From a virus, in IMG/VR virus record IMGVR_UViG_3300046747_000272, positions 1 to 44,773 of that record: a stretch of 44,773 nucleotides of DNA; one strand, written 5' to 3'. The notes beneath the pieces were generated by a model. The model was not told the DNA's origin and did not search any database. It saw only the letters and a program-made list of their open reading frames with translations. Shown here piece by piece: positions 6,620-14,738 of this stretch. Position 1 is the first letter of the stretch, and each line of letters starts with the position of its first letter. Both the position numbers and the translations under genes were made by a program.

Positions 6620-7210
6620 CTACGCCTTCAGAAACTGGATGGGATCAGTCATGACCATCGACGGAAGCTTCTCGTTGGTCACCGAGTTAAACCACACGCC
6701 CTTCCCAGTGGTCTTCGGCGCCGTCTTTGCATAGAAATACTTGCCTACGAGCTGAGTCGCATCCGCGCGAAGCTCAGTCGCCAGCACCATGCTCTCAATC
6801 AGCTGGCTCTCCTCCTCGGCGGCGACCTCACGGTCGGGGCGCCAGGCTCCATTGGCGTCCTTCTTGGCCACGTAGGGAACGCGGTCAGGAAAGAGTGCGT
6901 GGAGCGTGCGAGCCGTCTCGCGCTGGGTCTTCAGGTCCACCCGGTGGCCATCGATGTCTGGGTTACGGAGTGGAAGTGTGATCCACAGCGTCTCCTCGAA
7001 TCGGTGGTCACCTGAGTTACTGTCGTTCTCATCCTTGAGCGGGATGACGTCCGCCACGATGGTGAAGTTCCCCGTCTTGGCATTGGGCTTCTCCAGGGCC
7101 CGCGCACCGGTCACTTTGAAGCGCGCCGTGACTGCGGCGAGCTGGTCTCCCTGCATGGTCCGGCGAACCTCGGCCTCGATAGCACTACGGTCAAATTGCA
7201 CGTCTGTCAT
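6620..7210 (-). CDS. Candidate single-stranded DNA-binding protein (DUF669-like)
   Basis: A 196-residue acidic protein with a beta-rich central part (ARFKVTGARALEKPNAKTGN, then FTIVADVIPL and EETLWITLPL) consistent with an OB-like fold. It sits two genes downstream of a Sak4-like ATPase, where phages often encode a DUF669-type SSB partner. No catalytic motif is visible. AGGAGG lies eight bases before the ATG. The SSB role is inferred from context, size and composition. A structural comparison with DUF669/DUF2815 proteins would settle it. Confidence 0.5.
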   Translation of the reverse strand: MTDVQFDRSAIEAEVRRTMQGDQLAAVTARFKVTGARALEKPNAKTGNFTIVADVIPLKDENDSNSGDHRFEETLWITLPLRNPDIDGHRVDLKTQRETARTLHALFPDRVPYVAKKDANGAWRPDREVAAEEESQLIESMVLATELRADATQLVGKYFYAKTAPKTTGKGVWFNSVTNEKLPSMVMTDPIQFLKA

Positions 7211-7252
7211 GTACTAGCCTCCTATAGAGCTGCCCTGGTTTGGGTCAGCAGA

Positions 7253-7465
7253 TTAAGATTCGAGAGCAATGGATGCATTAGCGGTCATGATGCATTCCCG
7301 CAGCTTGCGAATTGCGGCCGACTGGTCAGCGCCCTGGGGCGTCACCTGGACAATTACGCCCGCCAGCTCTTTGGCCTTGTTCCTGAGAACTTGGTAGCGC
7401 TCAGGTTGCCCAGCCTTGGGGGCATGGTAGGTAAACAACTTCTCAATCTCTTCTTCGGTGAACAC
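7253..7465 (-). CDS. Acb2/Tad1-hairpin-like anti-CBASS protein
   Basis: A 70-residue protein. GTG 7465 is chosen because AAAGGAGAG lies six bases upstream and this start falls just after the stop of the ATPase gene; the longer ATG frame would overlap it by 71 bases. The sequence matches the Acb2 family pattern: F-T-Y-H-x-P near the N-terminus, Q-P-E-R-Y, L-R-x-x-A-K-E-L-A, then A-I-R-K-L-R-E and a terminal A-N-A-S-I-A. In known members this small helical protein forms hexamers that sequester cyclic nucleotides made by CBASS immunity. Family assignment is from pattern; ligand-binding activity is inferred. Its place inside the recombination operon implies early expression. Confidence 0.75.
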   Translation of the reverse strand: MFTEEEIEKLFTYHAPKAGQPERYQVLRNKAKELAGVIVQVTPQGADQSAAIRKLRECIMTANASIALES

Positions 7466-7481
7466 GGGTCTCTCCTTTGGG

Positions 7482-8351
7482 TCAGCAACCTCGAATGGTG
7501 TTGATGGCGGCGCGAAGGTTGGCCGGAATCTTGGCCGGGAGCTTGGTCTCAAAGCGCGACTTGACTAACATATCGGCCCCCGCGTCGAACTTCGTGAGCA
7601 CCTCGCGCTGCATGCCCTTCCCGGGCACGTCCACCTGGCGCACGCCCAGGATGAGGCTGGCGTCTCGGGTCCAGAGGTCTCGGGCGCGCCCTGTCACGTC
7701 GAGGACTAGGCTGGCCATCCCGCCCACGCCTTGGGCCTTGTCTTGGCGCTCGACGCGCTCCTTCTGGGCTGGGTTCGCCGCGATGATGTCGTCAATCATT
7801 GCCTTGGCGTGGAACAGCGCAATCCGGAGCCCGGTGAACTGGCGGAACTTCGACATGAGAACTTGGTGAGTCGCCAAGACGTAGCGGAACATGGCGAACT
7901 TGTCCTCGCCCCCGCCCTGCCCCGTCCAGAGCCCTTTGTTCTCTGGTTGGTTGAGCCAGCTAGCCAGGAGCATGTCGAACTTCGAGACCGTGTCCCAGAC
8001 GCAGATCGAGGCGCCAGAGCCCCGCGCCAGGTCGAGCGCTATGTCCATGCTCTGGGTGGGGTTCTTCACGTCCCGGTCGATCGCGTTGAAGTCAACGACC
8101 TTAACGGACAACCCTAGCGCCTCGAGCCCATCGGTGGCGCCCTCGTCGCAGGAGACGAACACCACGTCATCCAGCGCGGTGGGCTTCTCGGCCGGGAGAT
8201 TGTCCGGCATGAACTGAGAGGCAGTCGCCGCCAGGGTGGTCTTGCCCGCCCCGGGGGAGCCCAGGATTAGGATAAGCGAGTCTTGCAACGCCAGCCCTGT
8301 GCTGGGCTTGAGCATCGCCTTGTACTTGTCTAAGACTGCGTTGGTAGCCAC
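7482..8351 (-). CDS. RecA-like AAA ATPase (Sak4/AAA_24 type)
   Basis: A 289-residue P-loop ATPase. Walker A is GSPGAGKTT (31-39) and a Walker B-like strand is SICVWDTVSKF (about 115). RecA-core elements continue to about residue 240. The size and gene order (nuclease, ATPase, Acb2-like, SSB candidate) fit Sak4-type single-strand annealing or recombination ATPases. GTG start at 8351 with AGGAGG six to seven bases upstream. It would act with the SSB candidate and the RecB-like nuclease in recombination-dependent replication. Confidence 0.75.
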   Translation of the reverse strand: MATNAVLDKYKAMLKPSTGLALQDSLILILGSPGAGKTTLAATASQFMPDNLPAEKPTALDDVVFVSCDEGATDGLEALGLSVKVVDFNAIDRDVKNPTQSMDIALDLARGSGASICVWDTVSKFDMLLASWLNQPENKGLWTGQGGGEDKFAMFRYVLATHQVLMSKFRQFTGLRIALFHAKAMIDDIIAANPAQKERVERQDKAQGVGGMASLVLDVTGRARDLWTRDASLILGVRQVDVPGKGMQREVLTKFDAGADMLVKSRFETKLPAKIPANLRAAINTIRGC

Positions 8352-8418
8352 GAGTTTCCTCCTGCGTGGTGGTATAGAGTCTTACTCTAGTCCGGGCTAG
8401 TGTGGCTAGATAAATCGC

Positions 8419-9213
8419 TCAGATGAACGAGCAGCACCCCGAAATAAAATAGGGGCACGGGCGGTAAAAACTTAGACACGTATCCTCGGACGGGTTGGGC
8501 ACCGGGCCCGCAGCCTTAGCCGCCTTCACTTTCTCGAAGATGCCCTTGAGCCACCTCATCCTTTGATCAGTTACGCCCTCAAACGGGAACCGATGAAAGG
8601 TCGGCGACTTGGTCTTGACGGTCACCTCGTAGATGACCCCGGCAGGCTCCACTCCTGTGGCCAAGGCATAGCCAACGGCATACAGGTGCTGCTGGGGCAG
8701 GAGCGAGTAACGCTCCCGCATGAGCTTGTCGTTTTGGCCCTCGGTCTTGAAGTCCACGAGGAAAACCTCGCCGCCCTTCCGGACTACCATGTCGATGGCG
8801 CCAGTGAGACGCACCCCGAATAACTCCTCGGGGATCTCGACCTGAACCTCGCACCCCAGCACCTCGCCGAGCCCGTCCGGGTCGTGGGCTTGTGTGTAGG
8901 CCCGATACAGCCGCCTCACCTCGGCGCAAGTCAGCGGGTGGCTCTTCTCCATGTCCACGCCGTCCCAGGTGAACTGTGCGCTATCGCGGACTGGCTCCCC
9001 CCGGTAGTAGCGCTGCTGGAGTTCGCCCAGCAGGCTGCCCACGGTGTTCGCCACGGGCTTGCCTTCCTCGGGGAACAGGGGCCACGGCGACCCATCCCGC
9101 TGCGCTTCGGCTGCCTCGTCGGCGGCTGCTCGAGCGCCGCAGCCAAGCCATTTCTTTGCCTTTGAGTAGCCGTGGGTAGTCCCCGTACTAGAGAAATTTA
9201 TGCTTTCGGTCAT
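8419..9213 (-). CDS. PD-(D/E)XK nuclease, RecB/Cas4-like
   Basis: A 264-residue nuclease. Catalytic residues are D141 in GAIDMV, D154 and K156 in VDFKTEG, and the trailing QQHLYAVGY (Q174/Q175), the order found in RecB-family PDDEXK_1 enzymes. Cysteines C25, C246, C253 and C260 are placed to bind an iron-sulfur cluster as in Cas4/AddB proteins. GGAGG is six bases before the ATG, which shares ATGA with the preceding HNH gene. The likely role is a 5'-3' exonuclease feeding the Sak4-like ATPase, or host DNA degradation. Confidence 0.85.
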   Translation of the reverse strand: MTESINFSSTGTTHGYSKAKKWLGCGARAAADEAAEAQRDGSPWPLFPEEGKPVANTVGSLLGELQQRYYRGEPVRDSAQFTWDGVDMEKSHPLTCAEVRRLYRAYTQAHDPDGLGEVLGCEVQVEIPEELFGVRLTGAIDMVVRKGGEVFLVDFKTEGQNDKLMRERYSLLPQQHLYAVGYALATGVEPAGVIYEVTVKTKSPTFHRFPFEGVTDQRMRWLKGIFEKVKAAKAAGPVPNPSEDTCLSFYRPCPYFISGCCSFI

Positions 9214-9611
9214 AGCTTACCTCCCACCGGAACATACAAGGCTTGTGGCCACGGCCAACCTGCTCCCAGGCGGTAATGCACCGTCTTGTAGGGCATGCCG
9301 GCCTTCCTGCACCACTCCTTGAGTGGCATTGACATGCCTGCCCACTCTAGCCTCCGCACATTCCTTCGATTCTCGGCCTGAGCTTGCCTACTATCCCACC
9401 TACAGTTGCCCGGCTCGTAGTGGCTATTATTATCTACCCTCTCTAGGGTCATGCTTGGTGGAGCCGGCCCAATGTCCTGATAGTACAAGTCAAAGTCATG
9501 CCACCGATCGCACACCCGAATCCCACGAGCGCCGTAGTCTGGGTAGGACTTGTTCTTGGGGTTGTAGCAACGGGCCTTCATGGCCCTCCATCTGGCTCGG
9601 GCTAGATTCAT
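9210..9611 (-). CDS. HNH homing endonuclease with NUMOD-type HTH
   Basis: A 133-residue endonuclease of the YGxRGI type: RARWRAMKARCYNPKN, YGARGIRVCDRW, LERVDNNSHYEPGNCRW, then QAENRRNVR. A C-terminal helix-turn-helix (LKEWCRKAGMPYKTVHYR) provides target recognition. It shares ATGA with the helicase gene before it and with the nuclease gene after it, so it is inserted exactly at a gene junction without breaking either reading frame. Confidence 0.85.
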   Translation of the reverse strand: MNLARARWRAMKARCYNPKNKSYPDYGARGIRVCDRWHDFDLYYQDIGPAPPSMTLERVDNNSHYEPGNCRWDSRQAQAENRRNVRRLEWAGMSMPLKEWCRKAGMPYKTVHYRLGAGWPWPQALYVPVGGKL

Positions 9612-10921
9612 GCCATCAACCTCCGTAAAACCTCGTCATCAGACTCGGAACTATCCAGAACCCCTATGGCGACGGACTCATCCCGACCACTCTGGATGAT
9701 AGCGTTGAGGCTGGTCTGCTTTCGGCAGAAGGCTTCGGCCTGCTTCTGCTCGCGACTGTTCTCAACTACGATGAAGAACACATTGCACGAGTGTTTGCTG
9801 CTGAGGCGACTCAACCGTCCAATAGCCTGTGAGACTTTCCCCGGGACATAGTGAAGCTCAGCAAAAACACAGCTTTGGGCAAAAGTCAGATCGAGGCTCA
9901 CTCCGACTGCGTCTATGTTGCAAACCAGAACACTAGGAGATTCGGCCACTCTAACCCTCTCGATGGGAGCATGCCGCCCATCAGCTGGAGTAGCGCCAGT
10001 GACAACCTCGACCCGAAGCCCAATCGCGCGGAAACGGTTACCCAATTCTTCCGCAGTCTGTCGTAGGTAAGTGAAAGCAACGAATTTGGATTCTCCGCTG
10101 GCCAGTGCTTGTTCGATAACATCCACACTAGCGTCGAGCTTAGCTGAGGAGTTAAGTTCAAGAAGGGCGTTGAATCCATCCTCTGACTCCCAATCCAGTT
10201 TTGAACGTTTAGGTTTGATATAGCGGAGTGACATGACTAGGGGCGGCAGGGATTGTGCTATGTCGGATTTGCGGACTCGATACGCCACGGACGCCACACG
10301 GGAGGAGAGTTCTCCTGCTCGAAGGGGATCGAGGCCGGTGTAAACCACGCCTCCGGGAGCCCAGGGGTTTGGGACAGCTTTGCAAAATCGACGCCGAAAG
10401 CCCCAGATAGAGCTGCTCCACTGACCAGGCTGGAGCATATCGAGTACGCTCCAAAGCTGGTCTGGCCGGTCCATTGCAGGTGTGCCAGATAGTGCAACCA
10501 GAAAGGTTCTCGAGTCCTCAATGACACGCCGTAACTCCTTGGTCATCCCCGCGTCGGGATTACTCACGAGGTGGATTTCATCACCGATCACGATGTCGAA
10601 CGGCCCCTCGACATGCTTCAAGAGGTGGTAGCTTGTTAGCAAAAATCCTGACTCGAACGCCACCACCTTCTTGCCTGTGTCGGCGGCCACGAGGGGCAGC
10701 CCCATGTCGTGGAGGGAGTTCTGGCGGACCCACTCTCCACGCGCGATGGCCGGCACGACAATCAGCACCCGCTTCTCACGATGGGCCGCCAGAAACTCCA
10801 GACACATCAACGTCTTCCCGACACCAGTCTCTGCCGCGATGAGACAGCCGGCTTTCTCGGCGTCCCAAAAGCGGCGGATGAAGTTCGCGCCTTCGACTTG
10901 GTGGGGATAGAGGGACGTCAT
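9608..10921 (-). CDS. SNF2/DEAD-like superfamily 2 helicase
   Basis: A 437-residue SF2 helicase. Walker A is AETGVGKT (30-37), motif II is DEIH (114-117), motif III is SGTP (145-148), and the C-terminal RecA domain ends with the motif VI-like IGRLSRL (about 365). The Q-motif-like YPHQVEGANF opens the protein. It lacks extra nuclease domains. Such enzymes remodel replication or recombination forks in phages. ATGA overlaps the stop of a 53-residue gene upstream. Confidence 0.85.
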   Translation of the reverse strand: MTSLYPHQVEGANFIRRFWDAEKAGCLIAAETGVGKTLMCLEFLAAHREKRVLIVVPAIARGEWVRQNSLHDMGLPLVAADTGKKVVAFESGFLLTSYHLLKHVEGPFDIVIGDEIHLVSNPDAGMTKELRRVIEDSRTFLVALSGTPAMDRPDQLWSVLDMLQPGQWSSSIWGFRRRFCKAVPNPWAPGGVVYTGLDPLRAGELSSRVASVAYRVRKSDIAQSLPPLVMSLRYIKPKRSKLDWESEDGFNALLELNSSAKLDASVDVIEQALASGESKFVAFTYLRQTAEELGNRFRAIGLRVEVVTGATPADGRHAPIERVRVAESPSVLVCNIDAVGVSLDLTFAQSCVFAELHYVPGKVSQAIGRLSRLSSKHSCNVFFIVVENSREQKQAEAFCRKQTSLNAIIQSGRDESVAIGVLDSSESDDEVLRRLMA

Positions 10922-11079
10922 CGATCAAGAACCTCCAAAAGGCAGCGCAGCAGCACATCCTCTAAGTGAGTTCGATTGTGGCTGATACAGATCCAAGTCT
11001 CCACTCCAGCCTCCGAAACCCTCCGAAACAACTCGCCATCCATCAACTTCAATTCGCCCGACCGAAAGATATGCGTCAC
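10918..11079 (-). CDS. Hypothetical protein, 53 residues
   Basis: The frame starts at GTG, sharing GTGA with the stop of the zinc-ribbon gene, and ends sharing ATGA with the helicase start. The peptide (MTHIFRSGELKLMDGELFRR...) has no known motif. Double four-base coupling and perfect filling of the gap make it very likely real. Function unknown. Confidence 0.65.
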   Translation of the reverse strand: MTHIFRSGELKLMDGELFRRVSEAGVETWICISHNRTHLEDVLLRCLLEVLDR

Positions 11080-11477
11080 TTCGAACAGTCCTCGCAGAGG
11101 AAATAGCCGATCAAGACATCACCCAACTTGGGGTCGAAACCATAGTCATAGTCCAGGCCCACGTTCCGATTGGTGCAAGGGCAGGCGGGCCAATCCTTGA
11201 AGTTCCGACAGACGTAGCTCCGAATCTTCTGCTGCGCCTTCTCCAGCATATCGGGGTGGTCATTGGCCGTCCGTGCACTCAGGGGGATTTGTGGCGCCCA
11301 CCGGATGGTCTTCCGTGTGGAATAGGTGCAGCGAGAGGGGATGTGTTTAGGGATTGGTGCTGGCACCGGAGCTGGCGCCGGGGGCAGGCTCGCGCCCACC
11401 TCCCTGACGAGGTCCTCTAGTGAGGGTGACTCAGGCATCATGTTGTAGAAGAACCCTTGTGAGAACGTGGTTGACAT
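11076..11477 (-). CDS. Hypothetical protein with C-terminal zinc ribbon
   Basis: A 133-residue protein. The ATG at 11477 overlaps the stop of the membrane-protein gene (TGATG) and is preferred to the upstream start at 11522. The middle is a proline/alanine linker (PPAPAPVPAPIPK). The C-terminus has cysteines in CRNFKDWPACPC and CEDC that would bind zinc. Probably a nucleic-acid- or protein-binding adaptor. Family unknown. Confidence 0.65.
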   Translation of the reverse strand: MSTTFSQGFFYNMMPESPSLEDLVREVGASLPPAPAPVPAPIPKHIPSRCTYSTRKTIRWAPQIPLSARTANDHPDMLEKAQQKIRSYVCRNFKDWPACPCTNRNVGLDYDYGFDPKLGDVLIGYFLCEDCSK

Positions 11478-11674
11478 CAGTTCCGCTCCACCCAGATGAG
11501 GCCCTTGCGTTTGGCGTCCCATCGCCCCTGCTTCTTCCCTGAGGCGAATCCCACCTGGTAGCTCGACCAGGCCTCGTATTCAGCGTAGTTGGCGAACCAG
11601 CGGCGGAGCAGGAAGAAGCAACCCGTGGCACCAATCCCCGCCCCGATCCCAAGCTTGATTAGGTCTAACAGCAT
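11477..11674 (-). CDS. Small single-pass membrane protein
   Basis: A 65-residue protein with one N-terminal transmembrane helix (LIKLGIGAGIGATGCFFLL) followed by a positively charged cytosolic tail (KKQGRWDAKRKG). GGAGG lies four to five bases before the ATG. A short AT-rich hairpin (11699-11716) lies just upstream. Function unknown; a membrane anchor or host-takeover factor is possible. Confidence 0.65.
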   Translation of the reverse strand: MLLDLIKLGIGAGIGATGCFFLLRRWFANYAEYEAWSSYQVGFASGKKQGRWDAKRKGLIWVERN

Positions 11675-11698
11675 GCGGCCTCCATGGTACTCTAGCCT

Positions 11699-11716
11699 AC
11701 TCTACTTTTCTAGAGT
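11699..11716 (-). other. Intergenic hairpin with CTAG-type motif
   Basis: Six-base arms ACTCTA / TAGAGT flank a six-base spacer between the genes ending at 11728 and starting at 11674. It adjoins a copy of ACTCTAGCC (11689-11697). It could be a processing or regulatory site within the operon; nothing fixes its role. Confidence 0.35.
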
Positions 11717-11727
11717 TGGGGGGAAAA

Positions 11728-12132
11728 TTATGCAGCGACGTCCGCCCAATAGTCGTTCTCGGCCATCTCCATGGTCTCCACCGTGTGCTTGAGCCACCAG
11801 GAGCGGTAGTTGGTCCACTCAATCCCCTCGGGGAGGCCAACCTTATGGGCGATTTCAATCCAAAAGAGCCCCCGCGAGGCCAGGGTGTTCAGGCGGTCTC
11901 GATTCGCGAGGTACCACTTGCTCACCAAGTAGCGACGCTTGTTGCCCGACTTCCGCCACCGAAAGATGGTGCGGAGGGTGACCTTGCCGTCGCACATCCG
12001 ATAGACCTCCATTGGTGTCGAGCCCTGCTGGAGTGCCTCGACTGCCCGCACCAGCATCGTGGGGGCTAGCCAGCGTCCGCCCGCCTCATTCGACCGATCG
12101 AGGTATTCTCCTTGGCTGCTGTAGTTCCCCAT
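11728..12132 (-). CDS. Hypothetical protein with HTH-like segment
   Basis: A 134-residue protein of unknown family. Residues about 38-62 (GSTPMEVYRMCDGKVTLRTI followed by FRWRK) look like a helix-turn-helix. The C-terminal half is aromatic-rich (several W and Y). Its ATG directly follows the stop codon of the gene before it. A DNA-binding role is inferred only from the HTH-like segment. Confidence 0.6.
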   Translation of the reverse strand: MGNYSSQGEYLDRSNEAGGRWLAPTMLVRAVEALQQGSTPMEVYRMCDGKVTLRTIFRWRKSGNKRRYLVSKWYLANRDRLNTLASRGLFWIEIAHKVGLPEGIEWTNYRSWWLKHTVETMEMAENDYWADVAA

Positions 12133-12339
12133 CTAGGCGCCCTCCTCCATGCTCTGCAACAAGGACACAATCTTCTCTGTGACTTCAGTCTCGAGGTCTA
12201 GCTGGGTGCTAGGGTTGAAAAAGACGCAATCCATCTGGGTGAATGCCTGGGTGATATCTTTGAGGGCCCTAGCCAGGACTCTAGCCTGGTTGAACTTAGT
12301 GGCGTCTGCGCCGGAGAGGGTTAGTTTTGGGGGTTTCAT
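12133..12339 (-). CDS. Hypothetical protein, 68 residues
   Basis: A small helical protein (MKPPKLTLSGADATKFNQAR...) with no recognised domain. Its ATG shares ATGA with the upstream gene and its stop abuts the next start, so it belongs to the operon. The tail TEVTEKIVSLLQSMEEG resembles the TAKIVSLL segment of the preceding protein, which may reflect a short shared helix. Confidence 0.6.
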   Translation of the reverse strand: MKPPKLTLSGADATKFNQARVLARALKDITQAFTQMDCVFFNPSTQLDLETEVTEKIVSLLQSMEEGA

Positions 12340-12695
12340 TTGTTTTCATCCCCGCCCTGAGCGGCGGTGTGTTCGATGTGGTCGCCTCGCTCGATGTCGC
12401 GAGCGATTCGCGCAATGGTTTGCCAGATCACGCCGCCCGCAATTGGCCCCTCGACGCGCAGCAAAGACACAATCTTCGCAGTCACGCGCCGCTCGCCGAT
12501 GCGAATGCCTTCCTGATGAGCTGCCTCCAGCATTCGGTTGCGGTCTCGCAGCATCTCGAGGTGTCGCGCCTCGTACTGGCGCAAGATGGCGAGCAGGTCC
12601 TGATATGCCGAGCCCTTACCGAATGACTTGCCCAGCTCTTCAGCCTCGGCGATGCGCTTGGCCAGAAAGTCTTCGTGGACGGCGTAGGTCATCAC
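12336..12695 (-). CDS. Hypothetical coiled-coil protein
   Basis: A 119-residue, charged, largely helical protein (FLAKRIAEAEELGKSFGKGS, LLAILRQYEARHLEMLRDR) likely to form a coiled coil. No known domain. It is coupled by ATGA overlaps at both ends. Confidence 0.6.
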   Translation of the reverse strand: MMTYAVHEDFLAKRIAEAEELGKSFGKGSAYQDLLAILRQYEARHLEMLRDRNRMLEAAHQEGIRIGERRVTAKIVSLLRVEGPIAGGVIWQTIARIARDIERGDHIEHTAAQGGDENK

Positions 12696-13312
12696 ACACC
12701 ACCCTTTGCCACTTCACTGAAGACGGCACCGCAGTTGCACGGGCCTGGAATGCCGCGCCAGTACCATTGGGCACCGCAGTTGTCGGCGTGCTTGTCCCAT
12801 TCGTGCACGCTCGCCTCTGGCTTGGGGTCGACAGTGTGACACCGCTCGCATTGCGTCTGCGTCGGGTTGTCGGTGTCGCCGGTCGCGTAGTAGCCGCGGC
12901 CGTTGCAATCGGGGCACGGCGCTGGCTTGGGGTCGGCGGGTGCGACACCACTCTGCTCCAGCAACTTGATTGTTGCGGCATGCCATTCAGAAATCGCGTT
13001 AACGTCATCATCTGAAACAACGCCTAGTCCCTTCTCCAAATGTGCGCGATAGAGGTCTCGCTCTGCGCGAAGCTCTCTCACTTGGTCGGGCATCACGAAG
13101 TGATGGCTCTCTTCAAGGCCCAGCGCATCCACGATGTTCTCTAGGGACTCTGCCAGACCACTCTCCCCACGCCTGCTAGCTTTCAACTCTTCATTGAGAG
13201 CTTCGAACGCATCCAGGATGTCACATTGCCATCCGATCACGGCTATGGGGGCATTTGGATAGTCGTGCACCGCAATTTTCCCCAGAAGCTTCTCCAATTC
13301 TTCCCGCTTCAC
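12692..13312 (-). CDS. Hypothetical protein with zinc-ribbon C-terminus
   Basis: A 206-residue protein with a helical N-terminal two-thirds and a cysteine-rich C-terminus. CPDCNGRGYY with a following CERC is a DnaJ-like zinc ribbon, then come C and H residues ending in CNCG. Proteins with this layout are common unknowns in phage early regions. Zinc binding is well supported; role unknown. Coupled by ATGA to both neighbours. Confidence 0.65.
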   Translation of the reverse strand: MKREELEKLLGKIAVHDYPNAPIAVIGWQCDILDAFEALNEELKASRRGESGLAESLENIVDALGLEESHHFVMPDQVRELRAERDLYRAHLEKGLGVVSDDDVNAISEWHAATIKLLEQSGVAPADPKPAPCPDCNGRGYYATGDTDNPTQTQCERCHTVDPKPEASVHEWDKHADNCGAQWYWRGIPGPCNCGAVFSEVAKGGV

Positions 13313-13563
13313 TTCACCACCTCGTCGTATGCGCGCAGCGACTTATGCAGCCGGTCCCAGTGCTCGAAGTCACCCTTGAACTTGCCCATGCCCCCGGTCT
13401 CCTGGGCCATCGAGTAGAGCGCTTTGATAACGTCTCGCGCCGCTTGCAATTCCGCTATAGCGGACAGGGCCCTCACTGACCAGATGTGCCTGGAAGAAGT
13501 CTCCGCCCAGGTGTCCCGCTTGGACTCGAAGTAGGCCTTCAAAGCTTCCAAATCAGTCTTCAT
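13309..13563 (-). CDS. Hypothetical protein, 84 residues
   Basis: A helical, charged small protein (MKTDLEALKAYFESKRDTWA...) with no recognised motif, coupled by four-base overlaps on both sides. Confidence 0.6.
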   Translation of the reverse strand: MKTDLEALKAYFESKRDTWAETSSRHIWSVRALSAIAELQAARDVIKALYSMAQETGGMGKFKGDFEHWDRLHKSLRAYDEVVK

Positions 13564-13757
13564 GGCTCCTCCTCTATGACCAGAGTGGCTTCAACAAGCT
13601 TTAACGTACTTGTATCGGTCAGGGGGCCACTCCCATCCCCTAGGGAATAGAATCCCTGGTAGGTCTTTAACCAAAAAAGCCCATTTCCCCCCGACCATAC
13701 AGTGCCACTCCCCGTGTGTTCGGATGGGGGCTTTTTCTTTTTCCTCTTGATCCGCAC
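13560..13757 (-). CDS. Hypothetical basic-then-beta protein, 65 residues
   Basis: The GTG at 13757 lies two bases after the stop of the gene before it, with GAGGGG upstream, and is preferred to the ATG at 13811 that would overlap that gene by 52 bases. The protein starts with a lysine-rich patch (RIKRKKKKP) and continues with glycine- and aromatic-rich strands. No family recognised. Confidence 0.5.
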   Translation of the reverse strand: MRIKRKKKKPPSEHTGSGTVWSGGNGLFWLKTYQGFYSLGDGSGPLTDTSTLKLVEATLVIEEEP

Positions 13758-13759
13758 GG

Positions 13760-14008
13760 CTACGCCCCCTCTGGCCACGAAAGAGCCACAGTCCCCACCA
13801 GCTCCGAACACTTGCGCACAATCTCCTGGGCCAGCGCCTTCTGGGGAGACTCCACCATCATGCCCAGCGTGGCAATCTGCATGTCCAACTCGTCCAGCAC
13901 AGCATGGCGGTCCCGCACCTGCGCCTCGTAATCCTCGCGCTGCTCCGCGTGGAGTTGTTGTCCCACCATGTCGTAGCTTTCACAAACCAGTGATTCTAGG
14001 TCTTTCAT
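13760..14008 (-). CDS. Hypothetical helical protein, 82 residues
   Basis: A charged helical protein (MKDLESLVCESYDMVGQQLH...) with no known domain. AGGAGG is seven bases before the ATG, in an AT-rich intergenic spot (TAGATATATA) that could also hold an internal promoter. Confidence 0.6.
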   Translation of the reverse strand: MKDLESLVCESYDMVGQQLHAEQREDYEAQVRDRHAVLDELDMQIATLGMMVESPQKALAQEIVRKCSELVGTVALSWPEGA

Positions 14009-14055
14009 GATGCTCTCCTCCTATATATCTACCCCGCCCCTCTAGGCGTGGCTAG

Positions 14056-14250
14056 TTAATTGAGTCTAGCTCCAGTCATAGCCGGGGATTGGTCTCGGCT
14101 CTCTAGCTCCCCTTGGATGATGTCCGCCATCTTGCGATAAGCCTTGGAGTCGAGGGCGAGCATGATTTCCGCGCCCTCTTCCTCCGTGCCCTTCTCCAGC
14201 TCGTCAGCAATCTTCACGAAAAGGTCTGCGATGTCTTGAATGGTGCTCAT
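14056..14250 (-). CDS. Hypothetical acidic helical protein, 64 residues
   Basis: The ATG at 14250 shares ATGA with the upstream gene and is preferred over the start at 14322. The protein is acidic and helical (MSTIQDIADLFVKIADELEK...). No family recognised. Confidence 0.6.
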   Translation of the reverse strand: MSTIQDIADLFVKIADELEKGTEEEGAEIMLALDSKAYRKMADIIQGELESRDQSPAMTGARLN

Positions 14251-14495
14251 CGTGGCTCCAGCTTCTTCAGTCGTCTGATCTCTTTGAGAATGAGGTGTCG
14301 AATCTCCGCTTTGGGGCGCCACGTCCTCACGTGCCGACGCTTGTCCTCCCGGCTCTCTGGCCTCACGTGATCGATGCCTAACAACTCCTGGATTTCCCAG
14401 AGGGTGTTGCCGCTCTCCAGGATGATGTGCTCCAGAACGCGGACGGTCTGCTGCAGGTCCCGGATCTGCTTCTGGGGGCTTGTCTTCTTTTTCAT
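14247..14495 (-). CDS. Hypothetical basic protein, 82 residues
   Basis: The ATG at 14495 has AGGAGG four bases upstream; the longer GTG frame at 14510 would include that site. The protein is basic with a central helical pair (VRVLEHIILESGNTLWEIQE) and an arginine-rich tail, suggesting nucleic-acid binding. Family unknown. Confidence 0.6.
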   Translation of the reverse strand: MKKKTSPQKQIRDLQQTVRVLEHIILESGNTLWEIQELLGIDHVRPESREDKRRHVRTWRPKAEIRHLILKEIRRLKKLEPR

Positions 14496-14564
14496 GTGGC
14501 CTCCTAGCACGTGGGGTTCTTCAACATAACCCCGAGTTGCTGGGTTGGCTAGAGAAAAGTAGAG

Positions 14565-14738
14565 TCACCGCCGCTTCTTCTTGCGCGCTTCGGCTACGGT
14601 CCACACGGCCAGCAGCTTCATGCCCGCCTCTTGCACTTCGGGCGGCTGTTTTGGGTCACGTAGCCAGTCAATAATCTCCAGGAAGGTATCCCGGCAGCCC
14701 ATGTCGTACTCAAAATCCAGTTCTTCGTTGTGGGTCAC
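14565..14738 (-). CDS. Hypothetical protein, 57 residues
   Basis: The GTG start shares GTGA with the stop of the D5 helicase gene and GAGGAGG is upstream. The peptide starts MTHNEELDFEYDMGC and ends in ARKKKRR. It fills the gap exactly. Function unknown. Confidence 0.65.
   Translation of the reverse strand: MTHNEELDFEYDMGCRDTFLEIIDWLRDPKQPPEVQEAGMKLLAVWTVAEARKKKRR

Noticed and set aside
11430-11674. Longer alternative starts for zinc-ribbon and membrane genes
   Set aside because: Starts overlapping the previous stop (TGATG) or with GGAGG are better supported.
12149-13015. 288-codon rightward frame
   Set aside because: Covers several coupled leftward genes; composition rich in R, A and V with no motif or ribosome site.
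14513-14533. GGGGTT...AACCCC hairpin between two small leftward genes
   Set aside because: Six-base stem with no U-run; could pair by chance in GC-rich DNA. Too weak to list as an attenuator.
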